Part shown: piece after piece, positions 50,132-59,978 of the stretch
How positions within the stretch are numbered: position 1 is the stretch's first letter
How the letters are laid out: every line of letters starts with the position of its first letter
NCBI GenBank assembly: GCA_028752135.1
Contig: CP082782.1
Span: 1,240,001 to 1,304,000, forward strand
Length of the DNA stretch: 64,000 nt
Reading direction: 5' to 3'
Source of the DNA: Ehrlichia sp028752135
Lineage (GTDB): Bacteria > Pseudomonadota > Alphaproteobacteria > Rickettsiales > Anaplasmataceae
Notes under the pieces: generated by a model
Told to the model about the DNA's origin: nothing
Seen by the model: the letters and a program-made list of their open reading frames with translations, nothing else
Databases searched by the model: none
Translations under genes and position numbers: made by a program

Positions 50132-51859
50132 TTATCGTTGCTGCTGTTGTTGGCAACTTTCAGAAATCGCTGCTACAATACAAGTATCTACTATTATCTC
50201 CTCATGATCAATAATATCACAATCCTGAATTATAGGAGATATAGGAGATAGATGATCACTATTATGGTCATCATCAAAACCACTCACAACATCAGCCAAA
50301 GCACTATTATCAGAACCAGACATATCTATGTCATAAAACTGTTCAGTAGAATTACCACTAAGACTCATAAAATAATTACTTATTTCTTCAGGGGCTAAAG
50401 ATTGAAGTTCAGCATCACACTCCAGCATAGCATTATTTATAGGATGAACAACTTGTTCAGTAGAATTACCATTAAGACTCATACAAAAATCCTTTACTTC
50501 GCCAGGAAGTGAAGAGTAAAATTCCATGTCATCCTCTAGTATACCACTATAAAAAACGTTATTAACTTGTTCACCAGGACTATCACTAAGACTCATAGTA
50601 GAATTACCATTAAGATTCATACAAAAATCCCTTACTTCGTCAGGAAGTAAAGAGTAAAAGTCCATTTCATCTTTTGGTACACTATTATTAAAAAGGTTAT
50701 CAACTTGTTTACTAGCACTATCACTAAGACTCATACAAAAATCCCTTGCTTCATCAGGAAGTAAAGAGTAAAAGTCATCATCATTATCAAAACAATCTTC
50801 CCTTAGAAGTTGATTACACAATTGACGTGACACAACATTATTACTAGAACTAGCACAAAAATTCTTTTGCCCATCTTCTGTTCCAGGGAGAATATTTTGA
50901 TTATATGATACCTGCTGTACAGGACCACTATTAAGGCCAGAGGAAGAAAAATCATTCGAAGAACCTTCACCTCCTGCTAGAAATGCAGCATAACTACTAG
51001 AAGAAGATGGTGCTTCTATAGAAAACATACTCTCTCCTTGAATAGTTAGTTTTACACGTCCACCAGTTACAACTATTTGCATCCATGGTGCAAGTACACC
51101 TCCAGCATCATTAATTGCTGTCTTAACCTCTTCAATACTACAACCATATCTTCGTTTCATATGTTCAAGTATAAAATTTTTACATGCAACCTTTGAATTC
51201 TTACAGCATCTTTGTAAGAAATGAATCCAAAAACCTTTATCTACATCTGGCTTATATACTTCAAGATCAATCCTAACAAGATCTTTTCCTTTTACACCTC
51301 CACTAAAACATAAGGGTCTATTACTTAATAGCAGTCTCCTCTTAAATGATATAGCATTACTAAGCCTATAGTACAGTTGATCAGTTGTAAATGCCATAGA
51401 ACTAACACAAGCAGCTGCATATACAAAATTTGATGATGTAATATTGGAAGTTTTTATCAAGGCACGACACCAAGACTCTATGGCTCTTACATTATATACA
51501 GCTTCTTTATCTAAGTACTTAAGAAAATTTTTTAACTTATCTGTATCATGTTGATTAATAATGAAAAAATTATGGATTTCAACAAGGATGTTCATCGCTT
51601 TAGCTACATGTTCTTTAATTTTAGGTATAATAACATTAGATGAAGGAACAGCTTCAACTAGAGAAGTTTCCTGCAAAAGAGCACAAATAATATTAAAAAA
51701 CACTGCTAGTCCTCTTTCGATACTTTTGAGGTTGGCACAATAAATTTTCTCAAAATTTTTAGAGATATCATATGCTTGACTATAGATCGTTCTATCAATT
51801 GCATGCAATGATTTACGCATATAAGTATAAGATTCTTCCGCTAAATTATAAACCAACAT
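50132..51859 (-). CDS. Family C protein with acidic Ser-rich tandem-repeat tail (about 575 aa)
   Basis: ATG 51859 lies 8 nt after GGAG; the in-frame TTG at 51874 is upstream of that signal. The body (to about residue 290) shows IYCANLKSIERGLAVFF, SNVIIPKIKEH, IHNFFI, LIKTSNITSSNFVYAAACV, CFSGGVKGKDLVRIDLEVY, FILEHMKRRYGCSIEEVKTA and GGVLAPWMQIVVTGGRVKL. The tail holds four units of 36-46 residues built on DFYSLLPDEVRDFCMSL and NGNSTEQV, very acidic and Ser/Asn-rich, then ends in a Gln run and Arg (SCQQQQQR). Ehrlichia tandem-repeat effector proteins have similar acidic Ser-rich units; kinship is not implied. Promoter element at 51898-51936. Confidence 0.85.
   Translation of the reverse strand: MLVYNLAEESYTYMRKSLHAIDRTIYSQAYDISKNFEKIYCANLKSIERGLAVFFNIICALLQETSLVEAVPSSNVIIPKIKEHVAKAMNILVEIHNFFIINQHDTDKLKNFLKYLDKEAVYNVRAIESWCRALIKTSNITSSNFVYAAACVSSMAFTTDQLYYRLSNAISFKRRLLLSNRPLCFSGGVKGKDLVRIDLEVYKPDVDKGFWIHFLQRCCKNSKVACKNFILEHMKRRYGCSIEEVKTAINDAGGVLAPWMQIVVTGGRVKLTIQGESMFSIEAPSSSSSYAAFLAGGEGSSNDFSSSGLNSGPVQQVSYNQNILPGTEDGQKNFCASSSNNVVSRQLCNQLLREDCFDNDDDFYSLLPDEARDFCMSLSDSASKQVDNLFNNSVPKDEMDFYSLLPDEVRDFCMNLNGNSTMSLSDSPGEQVNNVFYSGILEDDMEFYSSLPGEVKDFCMSLNGNSTEQVVHPINNAMLECDAELQSLAPEEISNYFMSLSGNSTEQFYDIDMSGSDNSALADVVSGFDDDHNSDHLSPISPIIQDCDIIDHEEIIVDTCIVAAISESCQQQQQR
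50345..50785 (-). repeat. Degenerate tandem repeat, four units, in a family C tail
   Basis: Units of about 110-140 bp each encode (D/E)FYSLLPDEVRDFCMSL plus a spacer. The first three units read by the ribosome are close copies; the last one is diverged. Confidence 0.75.
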
Positions 51860-52448
51860 AGATAAAGACTCCAATGTAAAAGATTTAGTTATTTTATATA
51901 ATACTTTAAAAAACTAAAGATGTACATTAATTTGATGATTATACAAACAATCAGAACACTTAAAACTACACGAAATCAAGGTAAAAAATTTTCCATTATG
52001 ATTTACAAAACACTAGCTCTATTTCACGTAAACCAAATAATTTAGATAAAAGATATTTCAACAACTACACATTAATATACAGAATTAGCTCTAAAATGCA
52101 ACAAAACCTACCACTTCACTAATAATTTATTAAAAACAGGTTTCTTATCACTTAAATCTATTATACTCACTATAAACCACATAGATTTTAATCATAACAT
52201 TTATCAAGTAGGATAATAAAAACATTTCTTTAGAATAAAGAGAAACTTACTTATGTGATGTCATATTAAAACATGCCTTCAAAATATATATCCAATTTAG
52301 TTGACCTTAAAGGTTACTTTTTGTCTAAAACTCAGATAAGAACACAAACCAATCAATAATATTTTTACAAACAAGAAGGAATCTACTACTATCTATTTCC
52401 TAACTGAACTTGAATTACATTACTAGAAAGTACTATTACAATAAACTA
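51860..52448. other. Spacer between family C genes
   Basis: Holds the promoter element at 51898-51936. Its distal half (about 52090-52210) is homologous to the spacers near 54330, 56480 and 63730. Confidence 0.55.
51898..51936 (-). promoter_or_regulatory. Conserved family C promoter element
   Basis: Minus strand ATCAAATTAATGTAC (51922-51936), 18 T-rich bases, TATTAT (51898-51903), 39 bp upstream of the start at 51859. Confidence 0.65.
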
Positions 52449-54077
52449 CTATAGTGACCTGCTGCTGCTATTTTTACTTTGTCGGCTTTCAGTTGATACA
52501 AGAAAAGTACTTACCATGTCATCAATTTCCTTAATGTCATCTTCAGAAAGCTGAAAAGGTGTTACATGAGGAAGATCATCCTCAATATCAAAATCCATAA
52601 CAATATTCGATAAAAGCTCTTCTTGTGCACAACTTATATCATCTTGTGAAGTAAAACTACCACTAATCCCTGCAAAATAATCATTCATTTTTCCATAACT
52701 CATACAAGAACGAGGAAATGATAAATGAATACTATCAATAATAATATCTGATAAAACTTTACCAGATTCAGACAAACTTAAGTCACCTGAAGATTCTGAA
52801 TCCAACAAAACCTTAGCAAACTCAGATAAACCTAAGTCAGCTGAAGATTGTGAAGTAGTATTATCTCCAATATCAGCAAAATACTTCTCTACATCTCTAT
52901 AATCTAAAAGTTTAGGTTCCTTATACAGCATCATAGTAAGCTCAAACTCTTCATAATGTTGTGAATTTATTCCTTCCGTTTCATAAGATACAACAACCTC
53001 ATCACACGACTGCTCTGGTATAGCACTACCATTAGAACTTTGTAGATTAACTCCTATTTTTGCTGTCCTAGAAGATAAATACTGACTACATAATTGTTGT
53101 ATCCCATTACTATCACCATCATTAGAATCTACATCTTGTGAAGAACCCTTTTCTCCTTCTAAAAACACCTTATTATATAACTGTTGTAGTACAACACTAT
53201 CATTATTAAAATCCTCTACTCCCATTACAGAAAACATGTTTTCATCTATGTTAACAAGCTTCACCTCACCACGTAATACTAACACTTGTGTCCATGCACC
53301 AAGTTTCCTTTTAGACTTCCTAATTACCTCATTCACATCATTAATAGTACAACCACATCTTTGTTTAATCTCTCTATTTAAAAACTTTTCATATAACACA
53401 TCCACACCCCTACAGTATTTTTCTAATAATCTAAGCCAAAATTGTATATATACTGTTGGCTTACTTATTGGTATATTCTCTAAAATGCCAGTACCTTTTA
53501 TACTCACACTAAAACATAGGCTTTTATTGCCATATAGTAATGCTTCAGACTTTCCAACTATAGTATTAGTTACCCTACAATTTAGTTGATTAGCAGCAAA
53601 CAACATAGTGCTAAGACAAGCAGCTGCATGTATAAAATGATCTGATAAAAAATTAATATTTTCTATCAACATATTACATAAAATTTTTATGGATTTTACA
53701 AGACACTCAGCTCCTTTACGAAAATCATCAAGAAACTTACGTAATTTAACTTTATCGTCTCGATGAATAATAAAATAGTTATGGATATTAATAAGATTAT
53801 TCCTTACATCATCTACATAACATCTCACTTTAGGGATAATATTGGAAGCTGATGGCACAGCATCAATTAAATAGCTTTCTTGTAGAAGAATACACATAAC
53901 ATCGAATAATATGAGTATTGTTCTTTCTAATACCTTAAAGTGAGGACAAAAACTCTTTTCATACCTCTTAGATAGTTGATATGCCTGATGATAGAACATT
54001 CTATTAGCGAACCCCAATGACCCATGCACATGAGTAAAAACTTCTCGTCCTAAATTATATATACCATAATTAAACAT
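52449..54077 (-). CDS. Family C protein with Ser/acid-rich tail (about 542 aa)
   Basis: ATG 54077 aligns with the starts of the paralogues; the ORF can be read from 54128, adding a hydrophobic leader that is probably untranslated. The body: NYGIYNLGREVFTHVHGSL, SFCPHFKVLERTILILF, SNIIPKVRCYV, IHNYFII, LSDHFIHAAACLSTMLFAAN, CFSVSIKGTGILENI, KFLNREIKQRCGCTINDVNE and LGAWTQVLVLRGEVKLV. The tail of about 240 residues is acidic and Ser-rich with repeats of DLGLSEFAKVLLDSES and DLSLSESGKVLSD, and ends NSSSRSL. The final RSL/RSS tip is shared with the next two genes although the tails differ. Promoter element at 54117-54153. Confidence 0.85.
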   Translation of the reverse strand: MFNYGIYNLGREVFTHVHGSLGFANRMFYHQAYQLSKRYEKSFCPHFKVLERTILILFDVMCILLQESYLIDAVPSASNIIPKVRCYVDDVRNNLINIHNYFIIHRDDKVKLRKFLDDFRKGAECLVKSIKILCNMLIENINFLSDHFIHAAACLSTMLFAANQLNCRVTNTIVGKSEALLYGNKSLCFSVSIKGTGILENIPISKPTVYIQFWLRLLEKYCRGVDVLYEKFLNREIKQRCGCTINDVNEVIRKSKRKLGAWTQVLVLRGEVKLVNIDENMFSVMGVEDFNNDSVVLQQLYNKVFLEGEKGSSQDVDSNDGDSNGIQQLCSQYLSSRTAKIGVNLQSSNGSAIPEQSCDEVVVSYETEGINSQHYEEFELTMMLYKEPKLLDYRDVEKYFADIGDNTTSQSSADLGLSEFAKVLLDSESSGDLSLSESGKVLSDIIIDSIHLSFPRSCMSYGKMNDYFAGISGSFTSQDDISCAQEELLSNIVMDFDIEDDLPHVTPFQLSEDDIKEIDDMVSTFLVSTESRQSKNSSSRSL

Positions 54078-54706
54078 ATGCCAAAATCCAACGATAAAAA
54101 ACTTAAGTATTTGAATAATATACCTCAAAAAAACAAATGTATACTAATTTGATAGTGTATAACAATAAATAGAATACTTAAATGGTATACCAGGTTATGA
54201 AAACCCCTACTATACTTACAAATTTCTTAAACCGAGTGTTTCAGACCAAAAATATTATTAATAACTACATATTGTAATGAATATACAGAATAATCCACCA
54301 AAACTAACAAGTCATATTCTTGACTAACAATTCATTAAAAATATATTTTCTGATTGCTTAACCCCAATATATCACTACAAATTCTCCAATTTTTAATGAC
54401 AACACTTACTAACTTATCAAAGCGAATAGCAAACACATTTTTTTACAGAATCAAAAACTTACTTAATATTAATTAAATAATACATTTTATCATCTAGTTT
54501 ATTTTAACATAGCTTTCCTATAATACTCAGACAAAAAAATATGAAAGTAATCTAGTTATTTTTAAAACAAGCAAATAAGTTGCTATAACTAGAATACACA
54601 TTTCTTTTAGTCTAAACTTTCACACATATACCAGAAAATATCATAAAAAACTCAAACAATACTATATAACTCTACACATTAAAGATCTACACTTGGCAAT
54701 AATACA
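54078..54706. other. Spacer between family C genes
   Basis: Contains the promoter at 54117-54153 and a distal block near 54325-54425 that is repeated in the other family C spacers. No ORF. Confidence 0.55.
54117..54153 (-). promoter_or_regulatory. Conserved family C promoter element
   Basis: ATCAAATTAGTATAC (54139-54153), 16 bases with a T7 run, TATATT (54117-54122) on the minus strand, 40 bp upstream of the start at 54077. Confidence 0.7.
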
Positions 54707-56233
54707 CTATAATGACCTATAGAGAGGTTCTCTTTCTTGTACATGGTTTTCATGAGTTACTGCTAGAAGATAAGAATTTACTTCATAATCAGAATTCTGA
54801 GAACTTGTTTTATTAGAAGATACTTGACTAGAACTATTACCGCCATCAAAACTCATAACAACATTTAAAAAAGCTGCTTCAGGATCACGAAAATCTACTC
54901 CCTCAAATAGATTATCAATCTCATCATCTCGTAAATCATCTTCTTCTGTATCACAACAAGGTATACCCGGATCAGATAATTCCTGCAACATACTTATACT
55001 ACAAGGATTAGAAAAACAAATATCCAACTCTTTTTCTTCTTTATTTTCAGAAGATACAGTATAGCTACGCAATTCCTGTGAAGCATTATTATTACTAGAA
55101 CCAACAACAGAACTACCTATTATTTCTTCCTCATCTCTAGAAGATACAGTATAGCTACATGACTCCCGTGAAGCATTATTATTACTAGAACCAACAACAG
55201 AACTATCTCCTGTTCCTTCTTCTTCATCTTCAGAAGATATAACATAGATACGTGATTCCTGTGAAGCATTATTATTACTAGAACCAACAACAGAATTATC
55301 TACTGTTTCTTCTCCCTCATCTTCAGAAGGTATAGTATAGCTACATGATTCCTGTGGTATAGAATTATTACGATTACAACCATCTCCTATTGCAAAAAAC
55401 GTTCCTTCACTTCTAGTAGTAACTATTGTTACTATTCCTCTAGATACCATCACTTTTGTCCACGGTCTAATTCCATTTTCATAATTACTAATTGCTTGCC
55501 GTACTTCACCAAAAGTACAACCATATCTTATTGGCATAATATCAAGAAAAAATTGGTTATACACAGCATCTACATACTCGTTACAGCGTTTCCTTAATAT
55601 TCTAAACCAATGTTTTACATCTATGTGCGGTCTACCTGCTTTAAAATCTATATTAACATACTCACCTCCCCTTATACAGGAGCTAAAACATATATCCCTA
55701 CTACTTTTCAGTATTGCCTCAGATTTTCCACATATAGTGCTACTAACCCTGTAATGCAGCTGATTAGCAGAATACACTAGAGCATTCATACAAGCAGCTG
55801 CAGGTATAAAATTTCTTGATAAAAAATTACTAGTTTCTATTAATAGCTCACATGAACTTATCATAGCCCTCACATGATATTGAGCTTTGCTACCTACATC
55901 CTCAAGGAAATCACTTAATACTTCCTTATTTTGTTTATTAGCAACACAAAAGTTATGTGTATCAATCAATATCTTCATTACATTAATTGCATGATACCTT
56001 ATTTTAGGTATAACATCAAGAGCTGATGGAATAGCATCAAGAAAACATCTCTCTATAAGAGTGCTTGCAACACCACAAAGTATCATTAATGATCTTTCTA
56101 CTATCTTAAAGTAAGCACAATAACTATATTTTGTTCTCCTAGAAATTTTTTTTGCTTCATTAAAGAGCTCTCTACTAACTATTCTCAATGCTGTATCCAT
56201 ATGATTATAAAGTTCATATCCTAAAGTAAACAT
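54707..56233 (-). CDS. Family C protein with four 30-31-residue acidic Ser repeats (508 aa)
   Basis: ATG 56233, 7 nt after GGAG. The body: FTLGYELYNHMDTALRIV, SYCAYFKIVERSLMIL, LDVIPKIRYHA, THNFCV, LSRNFIPAAACMNALVYSAN, CFSSCIRGGEYVNIDF, FFLDIMPIRYGCTFGEVRQA and IRPWTKVMVSRGIVTIV. The tail carries four units of the type NNNASQESCSYTVSSEDEEE followed by DSSVVGSS, acidic and Ser-rich like Ehrlichia tandem-repeat proteins. It ends EPLYRSL. The stretch EVNSYLLAVTHENH near the end matches EVNSCLLETTTPEN in the next paralogue, so the very C-terminus is conserved while the repeats diverge. Promoter element at 56272-56309. Confidence 0.85.
   Translation of the reverse strand: MFTLGYELYNHMDTALRIVSRELFNEAKKISRRTKYSYCAYFKIVERSLMILCGVASTLIERCFLDAIPSALDVIPKIRYHAINVMKILIDTHNFCVANKQNKEVLSDFLEDVGSKAQYHVRAMISSCELLIETSNFLSRNFIPAAACMNALVYSANQLHYRVSSTICGKSEAILKSSRDICFSSCIRGGEYVNIDFKAGRPHIDVKHWFRILRKRCNEYVDAVYNQFFLDIMPIRYGCTFGEVRQAISNYENGIRPWTKVMVSRGIVTIVTTRSEGTFFAIGDGCNRNNSIPQESCSYTIPSEDEGEETVDNSVVGSSNNNASQESRIYVISSEDEEEGTGDSSVVGSSNNNASRESCSYTVSSRDEEEIIGSSVVGSSNNNASQELRSYTVSSENKEEKELDICFSNPCSISMLQELSDPGIPCCDTEEDDLRDDEIDNLFEGVDFRDPEAAFLNVVMSFDGGNSSSQVSSNKTSSQNSDYEVNSYLLAVTHENHVQEREPLYRSL
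55050..55370 (-). repeat. 90-93-bp tandem repeat, four units, in a family C tail
   Basis: GAAGCATTATTATTACTAGA recurs at 55080, 55170 and 55263, with a fourth, diverged unit near 55350. All periods are multiples of three. Confidence 0.8.
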
Positions 56234-56840
56234 ACACTAACTCCATTTGATAAAAAACCTAGCTATTTAATAATATATCTCAAAAAGACATAATGTACAC
56301 TAACTTGATGGCAAGACAAATCAACAGAACATCCAAAATAATATAACAAATCAGATTATGAAAACCTCTACTACATTTACAAAATATCATCTTCATCTTT
56401 TGTAAATTGAATGGGTTAGACCAAAAACATTATTAACAGTTACATATTAAAATCAATAAGACATATTGCTTGACCAGGAATCTATTAGACACATATCTTT
56501 GATCACTTAGACCAAATATACTTACTATGCTCTAACTTTTTAAACAACATTTATCAAGTTGAATAGTAAAATATTTGGTTTAATAGATAAAACTTATCTA
56601 ATGTTAGCTTACAACAATATGCTTTATCCTCCGATTTATACTAAGCCAATTTTCCTCTAATGCTTACATAAAAAACATAAACTAATTACGTTATAACAAC
56701 AAGTCCCCATAACCATTTGATGCATACTCTACTTTAGAGAGAAACTTTTATACATATTACATAAAGTACTATAAAACGTTCTCAAAAAACTATTTGTTTA
56801 AATTTTGCTCATTAAAGACCTACATATACTTGCAATACTA
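56234..56840. other. Spacer between family C genes
   Basis: Promoter element at 56272-56309 and the repeated distal block near 56470-56570. No ORF. Confidence 0.55.
56272..56309 (-). promoter_or_regulatory. Conserved family C promoter element
   Basis: ATCAAGTTAGTGTAC (56295-56309), 17 bases, TATATT (56272-56277) on the minus strand, 39 bp upstream of the start at 56233. Confidence 0.7.
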
Positions 56841-58253
56841 CTATGATGACCTATAGGAACATTGTTGATTTTCAGGAGTTGTTGTTTCTAAAAGACAAGA
56901 ATTTACTTCAGCTTCATTCCTCTGAGAACTTATTCTATAAGAATATGGTGACACAGAATCACTACATTGCTGAGTAGAACTACTATCTTGTAAATCTCTT
57001 GCTTCTTTTGTAGAAGAAGACACACTATTATCTTGTAAATTTCCTGCTTCTTTTACAGAAGAAGACACATTACGGCTATATAAGTCACTTAATATATCAC
57101 TATAACTAGGACTAACAACAGAAGAACAACATATTGATTCCACTGCTACTTTTGTTTCATCACACATATTTTGGTATTGTTGTAAAGTACTACAATTACT
57201 AGGACCAGCGACATCATCATCCTGTAGACGCACCTCTCCTTCTTCTATATGAGATTCAGAAACAGTTTGAATATATGCTCCCTGTATCATAGAATTACCA
57301 TCACTAGGACCAGCAATACAAAAAACCTCCTCATTAGTATTCTCCAGTGAAAATGTAGATGATTGTAGTGTCTCACCCTCATTAAGTGTATCAATTGAAA
57401 ATACTCTGTCTTGACTTCTAACATTAACTAATTCTACTCCCTTAGATACAAGTACTTGCATCCATGGTCTAATTTTACCTCCAGAATTATTAATTGCTTG
57501 CCTTACTTCATGAACAGTACAACGATATTTTTGTTTCATATCTTTACATAAAAACTTTTTATATAAATCATCTGCATACTTACAGTGTTGTTCTAATAAA
57601 CTAACCCAATCTTCCATCTTTATTTTTGGTTTACCTAGTACAAAATCTTCCTCAATAATCTTACTTCCTCTTATACTAGCACTAAAACACATATTTTTAT
57701 TACCATATATCAGCGTTTCAGACTTTGAACATATAGTGCTATTAACCCTATAATACATTTGATTAGCACAAAATATCAGACCATTAATACAAGCAGCTGC
57801 ACGCACAAAGTACGGTGATAAAAAATCACAAGTCCTAACCAACATCCAACACAAATGTAACGCAGAATCCGTATGAAACTGAGTTTTTTTACGCATATCA
57901 TTAAGAAAAGTACACAAATTATCTTTATCTTTTTCCTTCTGATGAATGACGAAATTGTTATGGATATCAACAAGCAGTTTCGCCATAGCAACCATATCAC
58001 ACCTTATTTGAGGTAGAAGCTCAGGATGTGTTGGAACAGCATAAAAAAAACGTTCCTCCAAAAGAGTGGACACAGCATCAAGAAATATTAGTAATGATTT
58101 TTCTGGAAACCTAATATTACGACAATAAAAACGATCGCTAGATTTAGCTATGCCATTCGCTAATTTATAGAGCCGTTTGTCAATTATCCTCAATCCTCTA
58201 CGTATAGCACCATAAGTTTCTTCTCCTAAATTATGTGGCCCACAACTCAACAT
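56841..58253 (-). CDS. Family C protein with Ser-rich tail (about 470 aa)
   Basis: ATG 58253, 8 nt after GGAG (an upstream in-frame TTG at 58271 overlaps the Shine-Dalgarno). The body: GPHNLGEETYGAIRRGLRI, FYCRNIRFPEKSLLIFL, PELLPQIRCDM, IHNNFVI, LVRTCDFLSPYFVRAAACIN, CFSASIRGSKIIEEDF, KFLCKDMKQKYRCTVHEVRQ and IRPWMQVLVSKGVELV. The tail is Ser-rich with AGPSDGNSMIQG and AGPSNCSTLQQ, loose versions of the GPSS motif, and a short duplication (SSVKEAGNLQDN, SSTKEARDLQDS). It ends PENQQCSYRSS. Promoter element at 58288-58326. Confidence 0.85.
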   Translation of the reverse strand: MLSCGPHNLGEETYGAIRRGLRIIDKRLYKLANGIAKSSDRFYCRNIRFPEKSLLIFLDAVSTLLEERFFYAVPTHPELLPQIRCDMVAMAKLLVDIHNNFVIHQKEKDKDNLCTFLNDMRKKTQFHTDSALHLCWMLVRTCDFLSPYFVRAAACINGLIFCANQMYYRVNSTICSKSETLIYGNKNMCFSASIRGSKIIEEDFVLGKPKIKMEDWVSLLEQHCKYADDLYKKFLCKDMKQKYRCTVHEVRQAINNSGGKIRPWMQVLVSKGVELVNVRSQDRVFSIDTLNEGETLQSSTFSLENTNEEVFCIAGPSDGNSMIQGAYIQTVSESHIEEGEVRLQDDDVAGPSNCSTLQQYQNMCDETKVAVESICCSSVVSPSYSDILSDLYSRNVSSSVKEAGNLQDNSVSSSTKEARDLQDSSSTQQCSDSVSPYSYRISSQRNEAEVNSCLLETTTPENQQCSYRSS

Positions 58254-58287
58254 AGATAAAAACTCCAACAATAAAAACTTAACTAGT

Positions 58288-58326
58288 TTAATACCTTAAA
58301 AAACTAAAAGTGTACACTAATTTGAG
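58288..58326 (-). promoter_or_regulatory. Conserved family C promoter element
   Basis: CTCAAATTAGTGTAC (58312-58326), 18 bases, TATTAA (58288-58293) on the minus strand, 35 bp upstream of the start at 58253. Confidence 0.65.
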
Positions 58327-58509
58327 AGCCATACAAATTAACAAAACACCTCAGAACAATATAAGTCAAACTATATAAAACTATACTTATTTACAAAACA
58401 TCACTTCTATTTTGGCAAATCAAATGAAACCTGAAACCCTGCACATTATTTAGTAGGTATTACACACCTTACAAACCTCAAAAGGAACACTAATTTATAA
58501 ACCATCCAA

Positions 58510-59504
58510 TCATACACAACGTTCATTAATAGTATTATCAGAAACAACAAAATTATCAACTTTATTCCTTACTTTATTTCCTACTCGATTAAGACGTAAA
58601 TCAATTATCGTTATATCTTCACTATCACAACTATACAAATATTCAATGCCTTGCAGATGATTTGTTACTTTCAACTTTCCACTGGAAACACGCATTTCTG
58701 TCTCAGGAATAAAAACTTCTCCTCCAGGAATCATAAGTGATAACTTAGCTAGACAATTTAGCATATGCTCAAACCCACAACCATATTCCACTGCTAATTT
58801 TTTTAATAAAAACTTATTATACATTTCGTGTAATTCTTTTTTTTAATGTATTCTTTCACTTCATCAAGATAACAATCTACATCGAAACCTGGAGTGCTCA
58901 TATTATCATAACACCCAACAACAACTGAATTACCGACAATACCCTCACTAATGCGATGTACACAATCTAATTTATTACAACTAATTAACTGACGCTTATA
59001 TCTAATATCTTCAATAATAATATTTCTAAATCGAATAGAACAAAACATTATACTGTGAACAGCAATAACTACCGATATAAAACTTTCCTTCATAAAATCA
59101 CTAGTTTTCAACAACCTCAAACATGCAGCTTTCAATATCCTAATATTTTTTTCAAGTTCTTTGTGCACATCATCAAAAGATTGTTTCAACAAGTTATAAT
59201 CTCTACATACAACAAAATAGTTATGTATACCAATATGATTATTCATCATATCACATATAGTTTTTCTTATTTGAGGAACAATAATATGAGACATTCTAGC
59301 AGATTCAACCAAACAAGGATGCTTTAAAAGATTACAAGAAGCATTAAACAACATTCCTAATGTTTTCAATTGAACAGAAAGGCCATCATAACAAAATGGT
59401 ACGATATCTCTTGCTGCTTTGTGATTTAAAGCATACAAATCCCGACCAATAATATTTAACCTCTTAATCATACTTCTGTATAGAAGTTGACATATATTAA
59501 ACAT
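58510..59504 (-). pseudogene. Family C gene split by one missing base at an A8 run
   Basis: The first ORF (59504 to 58803) starts at an ATG after AGGGA and carries the N-terminal two-thirds: FNICQLLYRSMIKRLNIIG, PFCYDGLSVQLKTLGMLF, HIIVPQIRK, IHNYFV, LLKTSDFMKESFISV. It runs out of family sequence after YIKKK at the A8 run (58837-58844). The second ORF (58824 to 58510) continues the family in the -1 frame: ELHEMYNKFLLKKLAVEYGC, GGEVFIPETEMRV. The zero frame reads AAA AAA AAG, a slippery type. With one added base the protein has about 331 residues, like its neighbour at 59979. Whether it is dead, slippage-rescued or a base-call error is open. Promoter element at 59535-59576. Confidence 0.75.
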
Positions 59505-59978
59505 AAATAAAAATCCCTATCACAAAAAAACACAATTATAATACGTTCAAAAAAAAAAAGAATATACACTAATTTACTACTATATAGTCGAACAAAACAT
59601 TTAAATAAATTACATAAGTTTATTTATGAAAGTCTGCATGAATTCTAAGAATACTATTTTTATTTAACATAAATCGGGTTCTTATACTAAAGACATTATC
59701 AACAATTTACATATTAAAATAATGCACAGAATTAGCGTATCAAATTCAACAAAGTATATTATTTGACTTGTAATCCATTGAAAACATACTCCTGATTCTT
59801 TTATTATAAAATAGAAAGACATCAGAATATGCTTAGATGCTTATAAAAAGCAATTCACCATAATTACTGGTATATATTAACCACACACCTTTACTTACAG
59901 GAACTTAAATTCCCATACACATCACAGAAAGTACTACAAAATAATATCTTAGCCTACTTATATCAATAAACCACTTCA
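59505..59978. other. Spacer between family C genes
   Basis: Promoter element at 59535-59576 and part of the repeated spacer block (near 59765-59800). No ORF. Confidence 0.55.
59535..59576 (-). promoter_or_regulatory. Conserved family C promoter element, longer T run
   Basis: TAAATTAGTGTATAT (59562-59576), a T11-containing spacer of about 20 bases, TATAAT (59535-59540) on the minus strand. The longer spacer suggests slippage in the T run. Confidence 0.55.
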
